A stretch of 64,000 nt of DNA. Origin: Opitutales bacterium. Lineage in GTDB: Bacteria; Verrucomicrobiota; Verrucomicrobiia; Opitutales; UBA953. This document shows positions 1 to 15,000 of this stretch, in pieces (within the stretch, counting starts at the first letter, position 1; each line of letters begins with the position of its first letter). Location: NCBI GenBank assembly GCA_030725715.1, contig JANRFG010000032.1:1-64000 (forward strand). The letters are read 5' to 3'. Under the pieces are notes generated by a model. The model was given only the letters and a program-made list of their open reading frames with translations, was not told the DNA's origin and did not search any database. The position numbers and the translations under genes are program-made.

Positions 1-3000
1 TGGCCGGCATCGCGACGCTCAGCGGCGACGTGCACCTCGGCGCCGGCAACGAGATTGTCTTCTACGGCAACGGCAACACGATCATCTCCGGCGAGGTCAA
101 CAACCATGACTACTCCCAGGACCGCATCATCAAGGCCGGCCTGATCTACGGCACGACGCTCTGGCTCCAGAACGCCCAGAACTCCTTCACCTCCGGCGTC
201 CGCATCGACAGCGGCACCGTCCGCGTCGGCACCTCCTCCGCCCTGGGCTACAACACCGGCCGCCTCGCCGTCGACCTCAACAACGGCCGTCTCGAGGTCC
301 GCAGCGACCTGCTGAACAGCTTCGCCCAGAAGAATGTCTTCGTCCGCGACAACACGAACAGTCACCTCTTCGTCGACCATGCCCTGGACAGTTCGGCCGT
401 CGGCGGTAATTTCCAGTTCGGCGACCTTAATACGAATCGCGTCAACACCAACTTCTACTTCAACAGCCGCAACGGCTTCGGCGCCTCGTTCACCGGCCTC
501 AACAACCTCATCGGCGGCGGCGGCAACAACAACTCCACCCTCGCCAACGACGGTAACGGCCTGCTCACCCTCGACGCCAACCTCTGGGGCCAGGGCGACG
601 GCACCGTCCGTCGTCTGACCCTCCGCGGCAACGGCGACTTCCTCGTCACGGGTGATATCCTGCAGAAGCACGCCAGCATCGCGCACATCTTCAGGAAGGA
701 AGGACGGGGCTACCTGACTTTGCAGGGCACCGCCGGCACGACCCGCGGCAATTTCGAAATCTCGGGCGGTACGCTCCAGGTCGCCGGCGTCGGCGCCTTC
801 GCCAACGCGTCCAATGTCGTCATCAGCGGCAACAGCACCACCGGTGACCAGCCCGGCACCCTCGTCTACGCCGGCGTCGGCGAGACGCTCAATAAGCCCA
901 TCATCCTCGCCGGCGTCCGCAGCGGCTCGGTCCCGATGCTCATGGCCAGCGGCTCGGGTCCCCTCGTCGTCACCGGCAACATCACCTCCGGCGCCCTCGC
1001 CAAGACCTTCCGCCTCGGCGGCGTCAACACGGGCGACAATACGATCAGCTCGGTCATCGCGAACAACAGCGCGACCAACACCACCTCGCTCCAGAAGATG
1101 GGCGTGGGCACCTGGGTGCTCGCCCCGACCGCGAGCAATACGCTCACCGGCACGACCACCGTGTCCGACGGCGTGCTCAAGCTCCGCGAAGTCAGCGGCA
1201 ACGTCGACATCCTCCCGGACGCCGGCGCGATCGTCTTCAACGTCGACCCGTTCAGCTTCGCCGCCGGCGGCGTCCTGCGTTATGAAGGCGCCTCCGCTTC
1301 CGCCAGCACCGAGACCCTCGGCGCGCTGACGCCCACGGCCGGCCAGGCTTCGGTCCAGTCCGTCGCGACCGACGGCGGCACCGCCGCGCTGACTTTCGCC
1401 TCCCTCGCCGCTCGCGGCGCGGGCGCGACCCTCGACATCTCCCTGACCGGCGGCACGGTCGCCTTCAATGCGGCCCCGACCGGCACCAATGGCATCGTCG
1501 GCGGCTGGGCCACCTTCGGTGGCACCGACTGGCTCGCCGTCGGCTCCCCCGCCTCCGCGCTCTCTTCTTATACTACGCTCGCGGCCTCCGGTCTCTCGGC
1601 CACCGCCAACTACCTCTCCACCGCCGATCTGACCGTGACCGGCGCGGAAGCCGTCAACTCCCTGAAACTCGCTGGCGCCCAGACGCTTACGTTGGGCGGC
1701 GTCCTGACCAACACCACGGGCGGCATCCTCTTTGATAATAGCACCGGTGCGGCCACCCTCACGGGCGGCGCCCTGGGCGCTTCCGCCTCCGAAGTCATCG
1801 TCACCACGGCCGGCGCCAACAGCGCCAACGCCCTGACCATCGCCTCGCTGATCTCCGGCGGCGCGGGTTCGTTCACCAAGGCGGGCCCCGGCCTGCTCGT
1901 CATCACCGGCGCCAACACCTACACCGGGGTCACGAACATCAATCAGGGCACCGTCCAGCTCTCTGGCGCGACCGCCGCCCTCGGCTCCAATTCCAACGTC
2001 ACCCTCCGCCAGGGCACGATTCTCGACCTGAACGCGGCGGGTTCCTCGGCCTCGACGTGGAACACCGCCGTCGCCGCTCCGCGCATCCTCATCGGCGCCC
2101 TCGCCGGCACGGGCACGGTGGTCAATACCAACGCGGCTCCGTCGATCCTCAGCCTCGGCAATGGCAACGGTAACGGCACGTTCAACGGACTGATCAACCA
2201 GACCGCCGGCGCGCTCACCCTCGTCAAGAATGGAAGCGGTACGCAGTCCCTCACCGGGCTCAACAACTACACCGGTCCCACCGTCATCCGCGGAGGCGTC
2301 TTGGCCGTCACGACCCTCGCCAATATCGGCCAGGATTCCTCCATCGGTCGCGGCGACGTCGCCGACAATGCCGGCTCGCTCATCTTTGACGGCGGCGTCC
2401 TGCGCTACACGGGCTCTTCGACGACTTCCTACGACAATAAAACCGTCAACATCTTCCAGGCGACCCGGACGCCCTCCGTCGCCATCGACCGTCTCATCAC
2501 CCTCGCCGGCAGCGGCGAGATCCAGTCTTACGGCACCCATGGTTCGTCCAGGATGGAGCGCACGGACAATCAGGCCGCCCTCGTCTTCACCAACACCGGC
2601 GACATCGCCTTCCTCGGCACGGGCAACCGCACGCTGGCGCTCGGTGGTAATTCCACCGGCGACAACCAGATCAATCTCCGCCTGATCGACAACCCCCTCG
2701 GCGGCGTCCTGACGGTCAACCGTACGGGTTACAGTGCCTACTGGACCCTAGGTAACCAGAACAACACTTATTCGGGCCCGACCAACATCCAGGGCGGCGC
2801 GCTCATCGCCATCGACGGTGCTTCGTTGCCCGTCACCTCCAACCTGCGCTTTGGCCGGGATTGGGCGGGCAATTCCTTCTTCCAGTCCAGCGGTGTTTTC
2901 AACCGCACCCTTGGGACCGGCACGGCGAACAGCCAGTGGCAGGCCGGCCCGGTCACCGGTTTCGCCGGCTTCGCCGCCGACCGCGCCAAACTCGTCGTCG

Positions 3001-6000
3001 ACTGGACGGGTCAGAACCTGGTCTGGGGCAACGCCGACGGCACCGCGAACTTCCTGAAGGGTGCCTCTTTCGCCCTCAACTCCGGCAACTCCTTGGCCGA
3101 CATCGAGGTCCGCGGTAATTTCGAGATCCGCACGAATGCGCCCGTCGCCGCCGGCGTGCTCACCACCTCCGAAGCCCGCGCCAATACGGCGACCATCAGG
3201 CTCGCGGGCGGCAACGCCTCCTTGCTCGCGGTCGGCCAGCTCATCACGGGGACCGGCATCCCCGCTGGCACCTATATCACGAGTTACAACACCCAGACCG
3301 AGATCAATCTCAGCCGGACCATCACCTCCATCGCCTCCGGCGTCGCTCTGACGGTCTCCGGCGCGGGCTTCCGCGACATCATCGTCAACGACAACGGCTT
3401 CACCGGCCTCGACTTCGCGACCATCTCCGGCGTCATCTCCGGCACGGGCAATCTCGCCAAGCAGGGCGGGGGTCCGCTGCTCCTCGGCGACGCCAACACC
3501 TACACCGGCAACACCATCCTGCGTGCGGAGCAGCTCGTCGTCTCGTCCATCGGCGCCGCCGGCGCCACGGCCTCTTCCCTCGGCGACAACGTCGCCGGCG
3601 GCTGGCTCGAACTCGGTAATCCGGGCAGCGGCGGTAGCGTCACCCTGACCTACGCCGGTCCGGGCGAGACCACCACCCGCGCGATCTACCTCGCCGGCAC
3701 GACCGGTTCCCGCCGCATCGAGTCCAGCGGCTCCGGTCCCGTGGTGCTGACCAACGTCGTCAACACCAGCGCGGCCAACGGCCTCACGGCCTTCACCTCG
3801 ACGAGCAACCGCATGCTCGAGCTGCGCGGCGTCAACACCGACTTCAACACCGTCTCCTCGGTCCTGGCCAACTCGGCGGCCAACCAGGCGCTGCGTGTCT
3901 ACAAGGCCGACCAAGGCCTCTGGGTCCTCACTGGTACTAATACCTACACCGGCGGGACTTACGTCCAGGGCGGTTCCCTCGGCCTCGCCGGTTCCACGGC
4001 CATGGGCTTGCAGCCCAACGCCGGCGGCACCGTCAACGCCGTGGCCAATACCAAGACCATCACTTTGGCCACCGGGAACACCACCGGTCTGGCGGTAGGT
4101 ACCTACGTCAATGGACCCGGCCTCGGCTTCGGGGATACCGTCGCCGGGGTGACGAATTCGACCACCTTCACCATCACCGCTTCCGGCAACCGGACCATGG
4201 TCGCCGGCCGCCCGGTCATCTTCGGCGGCCTCATGCTGAGCAACGGCGCCGTCTTCGGCACCGACCCGGCCGGGCTCGTCATCGACCAGCCGGTCATCAT
4301 CAACAACAACAGCACGGGCGGCTTCACGGGGCTCTACCCGATCACCGTCAACGAGAACCTCTACAAGATCAATGGCAGCAACGACATCACGCTCAGCAAC
4401 AGCCTCGAGCACGGCGCGGTCCTCACGATCAACGGCGATTACGTCAGCTGGCAGTACGACACAGCGGCCACCACCCGCTCGCTGAGCATCCGCGGCCAGG
4501 GCGCGGCGACGGTCTGGAACGGCGTCATCCGCAACGGTCTCACGAATTTTTCGAACACCCGTCTCACGATTTCGGTGCCCAACAGCTCCGTCGTCCGGCT
4601 CGAAGGGAACTCGGCCAACACCCATACCGGCGGCGTCCTCCTTTATCAGGGCAGGCTCGAGCTCGCCAAGGCCGGCGCGCTCGGCACCGGCACCCTCGAA
4701 CTCCAGGGCGGTGCCGTCACCGGCGCGGGAGGCCTCGTGCTCACGGGCGCCAACCGCATCACCAACTTCGTGAACCTCTCCGGCGAGGCCACCCGCTTCG
4801 TCGGCACGGACTCCATCGAGGTCTCGGGGACCGTCCGCAACTACAACGGCAACCGTTACCTTCATAACGACATCTCCGGCGCCGGCACGCTGAACCTCAC
4901 CGGCGGCGTCCAGCTGTCCCACGACGCGACCAACCGCATCCTCGTCATGCAGGGGGCCGGCACGACCAATATCTCCGCCCCGATCGTCAACAGCAGCAGC
5001 ACCGCGACCGGCAGCTCGCTCTACTTCCGCGGCGTCGGCACGCTCAACCTGACCGCCGCCAACACCTTCGGCGGCGAACTCCGCATGGACCGCGGCACCG
5101 CCGTCGTCAGCGGCGCGGGCACGTTCAACAACGTCGGCACTGTCGGCAGCTACGGTATCTTCGTCCGCAATAAGGGCGAATTCACCCTCGATAACACGGC
5201 CCAGAACGTCGTCGGCGGCCGTATTCCCGGACGCAAAGTCGCGCTGGAAAACAACGGTCTCTTCCGCCTGATCGGTAACGCCGCGGGCACCACCGAGAAC
5301 GCCGGCCCCCTCCAGATCCTGCAGGGCGCGGGCCGCATCCTGATGTCCGGCGCCGGTTCCAACGTCCTCACGTTCGCTTCGATCGCTTACCCGAACAGCG
5401 GCTCGGTGCTCGACCTTTCCGGCATAGGCGGCCTCGGCACGACGAACCAGGTTCGTTTCACCACCGCGCCGACGCACGTCAACCTCGTCGGCGGCCTCGA
5501 TGCTCGTATCCTGGTGCCCACCGACGACTTCGCGGCGTTCGGCGCCAATGGCGTCGTTGCCTTCGCCGGCTACTCCGGCGCGACCACCCTGGCCGATGCC
5601 GCCCTCGTCGCGACCGCGACCGCGAAGGTCACCTCGGCCTATTCGGACGACGCCCTCACCGCGATGCGTTCGACCCTGAACGCCCTCGCCGTGTCCGACG
5701 CCACTGGGCGCGATATCTCCGGCCCGCAGTTCTCGACCCTTTCCCTCACTTCCGGCGGCCTGCTCTTCGGCCGCGACGTCGGCGCTTCGCCTGTCACCCA
5801 CACGCTCTCGGTGCCGCGTCTCGAATTCGGCAGCGCCGCCGCGCCGATCGCGGGCTACTTCCAGGTGGCCGACGGCACGACCGTCGACCTCACCGGTCAG
5901 GTCACCGCGGGAAGCAGCTTCGCCAAGATGGGCCCCGGCGAGCTGCTCCTGAGCAGCCGCCAGTACTGGAGCGCCACCACGAACATCACGGGCGGCACGG

Positions 6001-9000
6001 TCAAGCTCGGCCTTTCGAACGCCATCTACGGCGCCGGTCAGCAGTATTTCACGCACGCCCTCGGCGGCACGTTCGACCTCAACGGCTTCACCCAGTTCGT
6101 CGGTTACCTCTCGAACGGCGGCCAGATCGACGGCGGCGGCCTCATCACCAGCTCGACCGGTGCCGGTAACTTCGTCACCAACCTGCCCGCCGCCAGCGCC
6201 CGCTTCAACGGCACGACCTCCGGCGTGGGCGTGAATTTCGGCCGCGTCGGCGGCTACACGTTCACCATGACCGGCGCGCTGGGCCATGGCGGCATCACCG
6301 CCTTCATGGGCGGCGGCAGCACCCTCCAGGACGACGGCTCCCTCCTCAATACCTCCGCGCTCATCCTGAACTATTCGACGTTCACGGTGAACACCACCGG
6401 TGACACCAGGCTCGTGAACAATGACCGCGTCAACGACGCGGCCCCGGTCACCATGCGCGGCGGTGTCCTCATCTACTCCGGCCTCGCCCGCGAGGACGTC
6501 GGCGAACGCTTCGGCGCGCTCACCCTGGCCGAAGGCGGCAACACGCTCACCGCCAACAAGGGCGGCGGCGACTTCGTCACCACGACGATGCGCTTCCCCT
6601 CGCTGACCCGTGCGGCCGGCACGACGCTCAACTTCACCGGCTCCAATCTCGGCATGGGCGGTCCGGTCTCCCGCATCCTCTTCGACGCGCCGCTGGCCGC
6701 GCAGGCCAACGGCATCCTCGGCGCGTGGGCCATCGCCAACTGGAACGACTACGCCGCCTATGATCCGGTCGCCGGCGTCGGCGTGGTGGGGCAGGGCGGT
6801 TTCGTCGGTTATGACAGCAACTTCGGCGCCGGCAAGACGACCCAGCTCGTCGCCGTGCAGGACACCGTCACCGCGCTGCCGGCCGGCGGCGCCACCGCCG
6901 CGGTGCTCAAGCTCGCGGGCCGTGCTTCCAACCGCGTGGCCTTCGCCGCTCCCACCGACGTCCTCAACCTCCAGTACGGCGGTCTCCTCCGCAGCAACGA
7001 CGCCTTCGACGGCATCATCGGCGACCTGGCGAACCGCGGCGTGCTCACCGCCGGCGGCAACGAGGCTTCGGGCGTGCGCGAACTCGTCATCTTCAACCAG
7101 GCCAGGGGTCTGCCGAACGGCGGCACGACTTCTTCCACGGTCAGCGGGTCGCCCATCATCACCGGCATGAACACCTGGGGCTTCCGTCCGGGCATGGTCA
7201 TCGGCGGCACGGCCAATTTCGCCGCCGGCACGACCGTCGTCTCGGTGGACTCCGACACCCAGATCACCGTCAGCACCAACGCGCTCGCCACCTACACCGC
7301 CAACCGTCGCGTCGACATCGGCTCTTACAACGCCGGCGCCACGACGAGCGGTTCGACCGTCGTCACGATGGGTTCCACCGCGGGCGTCGGCCCCGGCATG
7401 ACGATCTCCGGCACGGGCATCCCGGTCGGCGCGTTCGTCGTCTCCGTCGACGGCCCGACCCAGGTCACGATCTCCCGTCCGGCCGTCTCCACCCAGTCCA
7501 ACCAGAGCTGGTCGCTCGGCGTGAGCGATCTCGTCGTCAACGCCGTCATCGCCGACAACGGCGCCGGCAATTCCGTCGGCCTGACCAAGTCGGGCAACGG
7601 CGTCCTCACCCTCACCGCCGCGAACACCTACACCGGCGGCACCATCGTCAACCAAGGCCAGGTCAACGTCACCGCCACCGCCAACGGCACCATCGTCATC
7701 CCGGCCGGCGGCGTGACCATCAACGGCGGCCAGTCCGGCCTCTTCGCGTGGATGAACGTCCTCTCGCAGGGCGCCATCGCCCCGACCAACGGCGTCACGA
7801 TCAACGGCTCCGGCCGCCTGACGTTCCCGAACGACACCGTCAACGCCCTCGCCAGCCTGACGTTCAACAACACCGGCGGCGAATACGGCGGTTCCAACCT
7901 CTCCTACGTCGGCGTCGGCACGAACAGCGTCCTTTCGCTCTCGAGCCTGACCCCGGTCACCGCGACCTCCAGCAACGCGCGCATCACCTCCGGCATCGCC
8001 GGCGGCAGCCTCGCCCTCGCCGCGGGCGCCAACGTCTTCGATGTCGCCGGCATCCGCCTGCCCGGTCAGGCCGCGATCTACGCCGAACTGACCCCGACCC
8101 TCAACATCTCGTCCAACGTCATCGGCCTCGGCGTCTCCGTCACCAAGACCGGCGACGGCCTCCTCCAGCTCAGCGGCCAGAACTCCTTCACCGGCGGCCT
8201 CACCGTCTCCTCGGGCGGCATCGTCGTCGGCGCCAACAGCACGCCCTTCCAGGGCGGCAACGGCCTCGCCTCCGGCCCGCTCGGCGCCGGTACCGCCACG
8301 TTCGCGGCCGGCACCACGCTCTTCGTCGACAACAACAACCGCACGGTCGGCAACGACCTGACCTTCGCCGGCCTGCCCACCTTCAACAACACCGGCACCA
8401 CCCGCCGCACCCTCACGCTCAACGGCACCCTCGCCATCGGCGAGACCGGCGGCATCGCCCCGGTCCGCATCGACAGCCCTTACCTCGTGGTGGCCATGCT
8501 CGGCCAGATCCCGAACATCGGCGACATCACCTCGTTCCAGGTCCAGGGCCTCGGCCAGCTGGTCTTCAATTCCGCCGGCTACACGGGCGACTTCGACGCC
8601 ACCGCCCTCGGCAACACCGCCGCGGTCTCGCTCCTCGCGGACGGCGACGGCAGCGCCCAGCCGCAGACCATCGTCCTCCCGGGCGCGGTCATCTTCGACG
8701 CCGGCATCGTCCCGAACATCACCGTCGGCCGCGCCGGCGGCACCCTGCCGCTCAACCAGGCCCTCAATAAGACCATCTCCACGGGCGTCATCTCGAACCT
8801 CGGCTCGGGCCTCACGCTGACGAACAACAACGGGTACGGACTGCGGGTCAACCAGCCGCTGACCGTCGCCGCCAACGCGGTCTTCTCCGTCTCGGGCGCC
8901 TCGCTCCATAACGTCACCCAAGGCCTGACCTTCGCGGGCAAGGTCTCCGGCGCCGGCCTCACGAAGACCGGCAACGGCACCCTCGTGCTCGGCGACGCCA

Positions 9001-12000
9001 CCAATGACTTCGTCGGCAACGTGAACGTCCAGCGCGGCGTGCTCTCGATCTCGGCCGACGGCCAGCTCGGCGACGCCGCCAACAAGGTCGTCCTGGCGCC
9101 GACCGGCGGCAACTCCACGCTGCGTTTCACCGACGACCTGACCTTCGGACGCACGATCGTCTTCGGCAACACGGCCAACACCCGCCAGCTCGAAGTCGCC
9201 GCCGGCAAGACCGTCACGCTGACCTCGGCCTTTGAGCTCACCGGCGGCGCGACCGCCGCGCTCGTCAAGCAGGCGACCGGCACCCTCGTCCTCGGCGCCG
9301 ACAACACCGGCTGGACCGGCCAGTTCAACATCAACGCAGGCGTCGTCCAGGCCTCCGCCGCCAACCAGCTCACCACCGGCAAGCTCAATATCGGCGGCAT
9401 GACCGCCGCCCTCGAACTGTCGGGCGGCCTCACCCTCGCCAACGTGGTCGACCTGACCAGCACCGGCGACTACGCCAACATGACCGGCATCGACAGCCTC
9501 GGCGCGATCCGTTCCACCGCGGGCGTCAACGTCCTCACCGGCCAGCTCAACCTCGTCAACCCGCGCGGTTCGACCGACAACCGCAATCGCTACTATGGCG
9601 TCGGCGCCGACCTCAATGCGACGCTGACTCTCGGTAATGTCCGGACGGACATGGTGACGGGCGGCAATCGCAGCGCCTTCCTCTACTTCCTGGGCAAGGG
9701 TACGATCAATCTCACCGGCACGGTCGACAACACCAACGGCACGCCCTCCGACCGCTTCTACGTCTACCAGATCGATGACAACGTGGTGAACGTCTCGGCC
9801 GCGAACGCGTTCCCGGACAACCATTACCGCATCTTCCGCGGCACGACGAACCTCATCGGTGCCGGCACCCTGGGTAATTCCGCCCGCGCCGCGGTCGTCT
9901 ACCAGGACGGCAAGCTCGTCCTCGACAACACCCTTACCAATACCGCCAACCGACTGGGTACCGCCACGCGCGCCCTCGACATGCGCGGCGGCGTGCTCGA
10001 AGTCATCCCGAACGCGGCGGGAAGTTCTCACATCACCACCGGCGTGTTGAACGTCTACACCGGCGGCAGCACCATCAATCTCGGTGCCGGGGGTAGCAAC
10101 GAACTGAAATTCGGCTCCATGGGCACGACGGGCGGCGGTACGCTCAACCTGATCGGGACGTTCGGCACGAGCACCAATAAGCTCACCTTCACGGCCACCC
10201 CCGGCCAGTCCAACGGACTGATCACCCGCGTCACCGTCAACGGCGACAGCTTCGCGACTTATAACGCGACCAACGGCGTCGTCGCGTTCACGAATTACTC
10301 CTCGGCCATGAACGTCCTCTCGGCTTCGGCCACGGCGACCTACCGGGCCACCTACGACAAGGCCAATTCCCTCACCGGCGCGCAGACCATCAGCGCCGTG
10401 GCCCTCACCAGCGACGCCGCGGGCGCGGTCACGCTCGGCGGCCTCGGCGGCCTCAATCCGTCCACGCTGACCATCAGCAGCGGCGCCGTCCTCGTGAACA
10501 CCAACGGGGCCAACGCCGGCACGGGCGCGACCCTCGCCGTCCCGGTCGTCGCCTTAGGCGCCGAAGGGTTCTTCCACGTGGCCGCCGGCCAGACCCTCAC
10601 GGTCAATTCGGCCATGACCGGCACCAACGGCCTGACGAAGGCCCTCCCGGGCACGCTGCGCCTCGAAGCGCCGCAGTTCATCAGCGGCAACACGACCGTC
10701 AACGCGGGCACGCTGCGCCTCCAGGCCGGCGCGACCAACACCCTCTGGTACGGCATCGGCGGCCTCGGCGTGAACAACGGCGCCACCCTCGACCTCAACG
10801 GCGGCGTCCAGTACGCCGGCAACCTCTACGCCAGCGACATCGGCGGCCAGCAGAACGCCCGCGGCGGCGCCATCATCAACAGCGCCGGCACCCAGGCGAC
10901 CCTGGCCTTCAACGGCCAGTCTTCCTTCAACGGCTCGATCACCGGCGACATCGCCGTGGTCAAGGTCGGCACCGGCACCACCACGATCAACTTCCCCGAA
11001 GCCTACACGGGACCGACCTTCGTCGTCGGCAACCTGAGCGTCGCCGACACCGGCAGCATCCTCGGCACGTCGTCCTTCGACGTCTCCCGCGGCCGCCTCT
11101 TCGCCGTCAACGACACAGGCTCGCTCTATTATGTCAGCGACCGCTTCAGTGACACCGCCCCGATCACCCTGCGTGGATCGCAGATCCTCCTCTCCGGCCG
11201 TCCGTCGACTGACATCACCGAGCGCTTCGGCGTCGTGACGCTCGTCGAGGGTCGTAACGAGATCAATGTCAACGGCGGCGGTTGGAACGTCAACTCCACC
11301 GGCATCATCCTCAGTGGGCTGACCCGTGCCGCCGGCTCTGCCGCCATGCTGCGCTTCAATAACCTCGCCGGCTTCGGCCAGCCTAACGGCGTCAGCGTCG
11401 TCGTCGACGGCGGCCTCGCCCTGACCAACGGCATCATCGGCCCGTGGGCCATCGTCGACCGTGAGTTTGCCACCTACGATCCGGTGGCCGGCGTCGCCGG
11501 CCTCGAGCGCGGCGGCGTGAGCGGCTACGCGGGCGAAGGCCTGCTGTCCGGCCCGTTGGCGACGGACAACGTCCGGGTCCGCGACACCGCCACGGTGCGC
11601 CTCATCGAGGACGTCTCGGTCAATACGCTCAATTTCTATCCGAGTGGCAACAGTGGCACCCTCGATCTCGGCGGCTACAAGCTGACCCTTACGGGCGGCG
11701 GCCTCATGTCCGCCATCGACGGCGACAATCGGACCAACACCATCCGCAACGGGACGATCACCAGCGGCCTCGCGGGCGGTGACCTGTATTTCCATACCGC
11801 GAATTACGGCGGGACGAACCGCATCACTAACTTCGACGCCATCGTCGCCGACAACGGCGCCCAAGCGGTCCGCTTCATCACCGGGGCGGGCGACGGCGGC
11901 ACGAGCAACCTGAACGTCAGCGGCGTCCACACCTACACCGGCGGCACCGTCGTCAACCGCGGGACCTTCAATCTCGGGGCCACGGCGCGCCTCGGCACCG

Positions 12001-15000
12001 GCGGCCTCGTGGTCGTCCAGGGCGCCTTCGTCCAGGCCCTCGGCGGCGTCATCCCGGCGCAGTCCCTTGCCATCGGCGCGGCCGCGACCGTGACCCTCGC
12101 CAACCAGCCCAACAGCTTCACGGGCCTGACGATGACGAACAACGCCACGCTCAACCTCACGGGCACGACCACCCTCACGGGGGGCGTCACCGTGACGAGC
12201 CGCGACCCCAGCCGCATCGCCAGCCTCGCCAACGGCACGATGAACCTCGGCGGCCAGGCCTCCGCGGCCTTCGCCATCGGCGCCCACGAGTCCAACGGCG
12301 TCAACTTCGCGCCCCTCCAGCCTTCGCTCAACATCGTGTCCGTCATCGAGAACGGCGGCATCGTGAAGTCCGGCGCCGGCGTGCTCCAGCTCTCGGGCGC
12401 CAGCACCTTCGCGGGCGGCGTCTCCGTCACCGCGGGCGGCCTCGCCCTCGGCGGCAACAGCAACCCGCTCTCCGGCGTCGTCACCTCCGGCCCGCTGGGC
12501 ACGGGCGTGCTCACCATGGCGGCGAACACCTCGCTGATCACCACCGGCACCTGGACCGTGGCCAACGACGCCACCTTCCTCGGCGACACGCTCTTCGCGA
12601 CCACTTCCACCTCGGCCCAGTCGCTGACCCTCGCGGGCGTGTCCACGCTGCCGTCCGTCTGGAACGTCGACGTCCTCAACCCGCTGCTCACCGTCGCGAT
12701 CGGCGACGCCTCGCCCTCGGGCGCGGGCGACGTCATCAACAAGAGCGGCCTCGGCATCCTGAACGTCGGCAACTACGCCGGCACGGTGATCGTCACCGGC
12801 GGCATCGGCATCTCGGATGACGGCAACGGCCGCGGCACCTTCCAGGAGGTCGTCCTCGGCGGCCCGCTCGTCCTCACCGGCGACACGGCCATCACGGTCA
12901 ACCGCACCGGCAGCGGCCCCTACGCCCGCAACAAGATCCTGCAGAAGAGCGACCTCACCGTCCCGGGGAACATCATGTCCGTCACGAACCTCAGCGGCTA
13001 CGGCCTTGAGTTCACCGGCACGACCACCCTCACCGGCCCGGCCCACTTCTCCGTCGGCACCGCGTCCACCTTCGTCCAGAACTCCGGCCTCATCCTCTCG
13101 GGCGTGGTCGACGACGGCGCCAACGACTACGGCCTGATCAAGTCCGGCCCTGGCACCCTCGAGCTCCGCGGCGTCAACACGTTCGGCGGCGCGGGTCGCT
13201 CCCTCGACATCCTCGGCGGCGTGCTCGCCGCCAATTCCGACGCCGCCCTGGGCGCCGCCGGCAACAGCGTCACGCTCAGCGCGGACGGCCTCCTCGGCGT
13301 CGGCTTCCGCGCCACGGGCACCTTCACCACCGCCCGCGAGTTCATACTCGGTCAGAACAACAATTCCTTCGAGGTCACCCTCGGCCGCACGCTCACGCTG
13401 ACCACGCCGTTCACCCTCGGCGGCAACGCCAATCGTGCGCTCGGCAAGAGCAACGCCGGCGTCCTGGAACTCGCCGCGGACAACACCGGCTGGACCGGCG
13501 CGATCACCGTCCAGACCGGCGCGCTCCGCCTCTTGCACAGCAACGCCGCCGGTTCGGGCGCCATCACCGCCTCGCCGAACGACTGGCGCGGCACCGGCGT
13601 CCAGCTCGCCAACAACGTCACGATCACCAACGCGCTCAGCCTGCAGGGCGGCAACAACGTGCTCTACGGGGGCATCGACTTCTCCGGCCAGCTCTCGAGC
13701 TTCAGCGGCGACAACACCTACGCCGGTCCGATCACCTTCGCCTTCGACGCCTCCCTCGGCGCCCGCGCGGGCGCCACGCTCCGCGTCACCGGCGGCATCA
13801 CCAACACCACGACCAGCCGTGTCATCGGCTTCAATACCGACCTCGGCGGCACCGTCATCATCGACGGCACGCCGTTCGCCGTTTCCGGCTCCACCCAGCT
13901 CTACTCCGTGCGCAAGCACGGCCTCGGCACGCTGAGCATCCGCAACGCGAACAACATCCCGGTCAACAGCGGCCAGTGGTTCCACCTCAAGGGCGGCCTG
14001 ACCACCTTCGAGGAAGCCGGTACCTGGTCCTCGCGCATCTACGTCGACAAGGGCTCCTCGCTCTGGCTCGACGACCGCAGCATCACCGTCAGCGGGGTAG
14101 GTCACTCGACCGCCAACGGCCGTCTCGGCACCGCCAGCACCAACGCCAAGGAAATCGGTTTCCGCGGCGGCGAGCTCGTGGTCCGCGGCAGCACGAGCGT
14201 CAACGACAGCCTCATCGAGAACCTCGGCAAGCCGACCTTCGGCCGTGGCGCCACGACGATCACCCTCGAGAAGAACCTGGCCGGCGAGATGACCGTGGTC
14301 TTCTTCGGCAAACCCGACGACATCGCCCCGCGCCAGGACACGACCACCAGCGGCCTCGACACCCGCGGCGCTTCCGTGCTCTTCCGCGGCGAGAACTTCG
14401 GCGTCTCCAACGACCCGGGCAATTCCAACGTCATCTTCGCGGGCGGTTCGACCCTCGACGGGACGACCGGCGCCAACGGCTCCGCCAGCAAGGGCATCTT
14501 CCCGTGGGCCTTGGCCGACATCACGGTCAACGGCCTCGGCACCGACTTCGCCACCGTCAGCCAGACGGGCGGCGGCGGCAACGCCGGCTCGGCGGACCGC
14601 ATCGTCCGTCCGCTGCAGCCGAGCGAATACTCGGCCACGGTCTCGGCGAACAACAACATCAAGCTGGACAACGTCGGGACCCGCGGCGTGACCGCTTCGG
14701 TCATCCCGAACTCCCTCACCTTCGCCGGCTCCTCCAGCCTCCTCCTCGGCGACGGCGTCCGCCTCACGCTCGTCTCCGGCGGCATCCTGGTCCGCGACGG
14801 CGGCACGACCAGCATCTCCGGCGGCGTGCTCAACCAGACCAGCGACCGCTCCCCGCTCAACATCTGGACGGTCGGTTCGGCCGTGCTGACGATCGACACC
14901 TCGATCAACGGCGGCCGCGGCACCGCCAACGCCCGCATGTCGATGATCAAGGCCGGCGCGGGCACCCTCGTGCTCGATCCGCCGACCTCGCCGATCACGG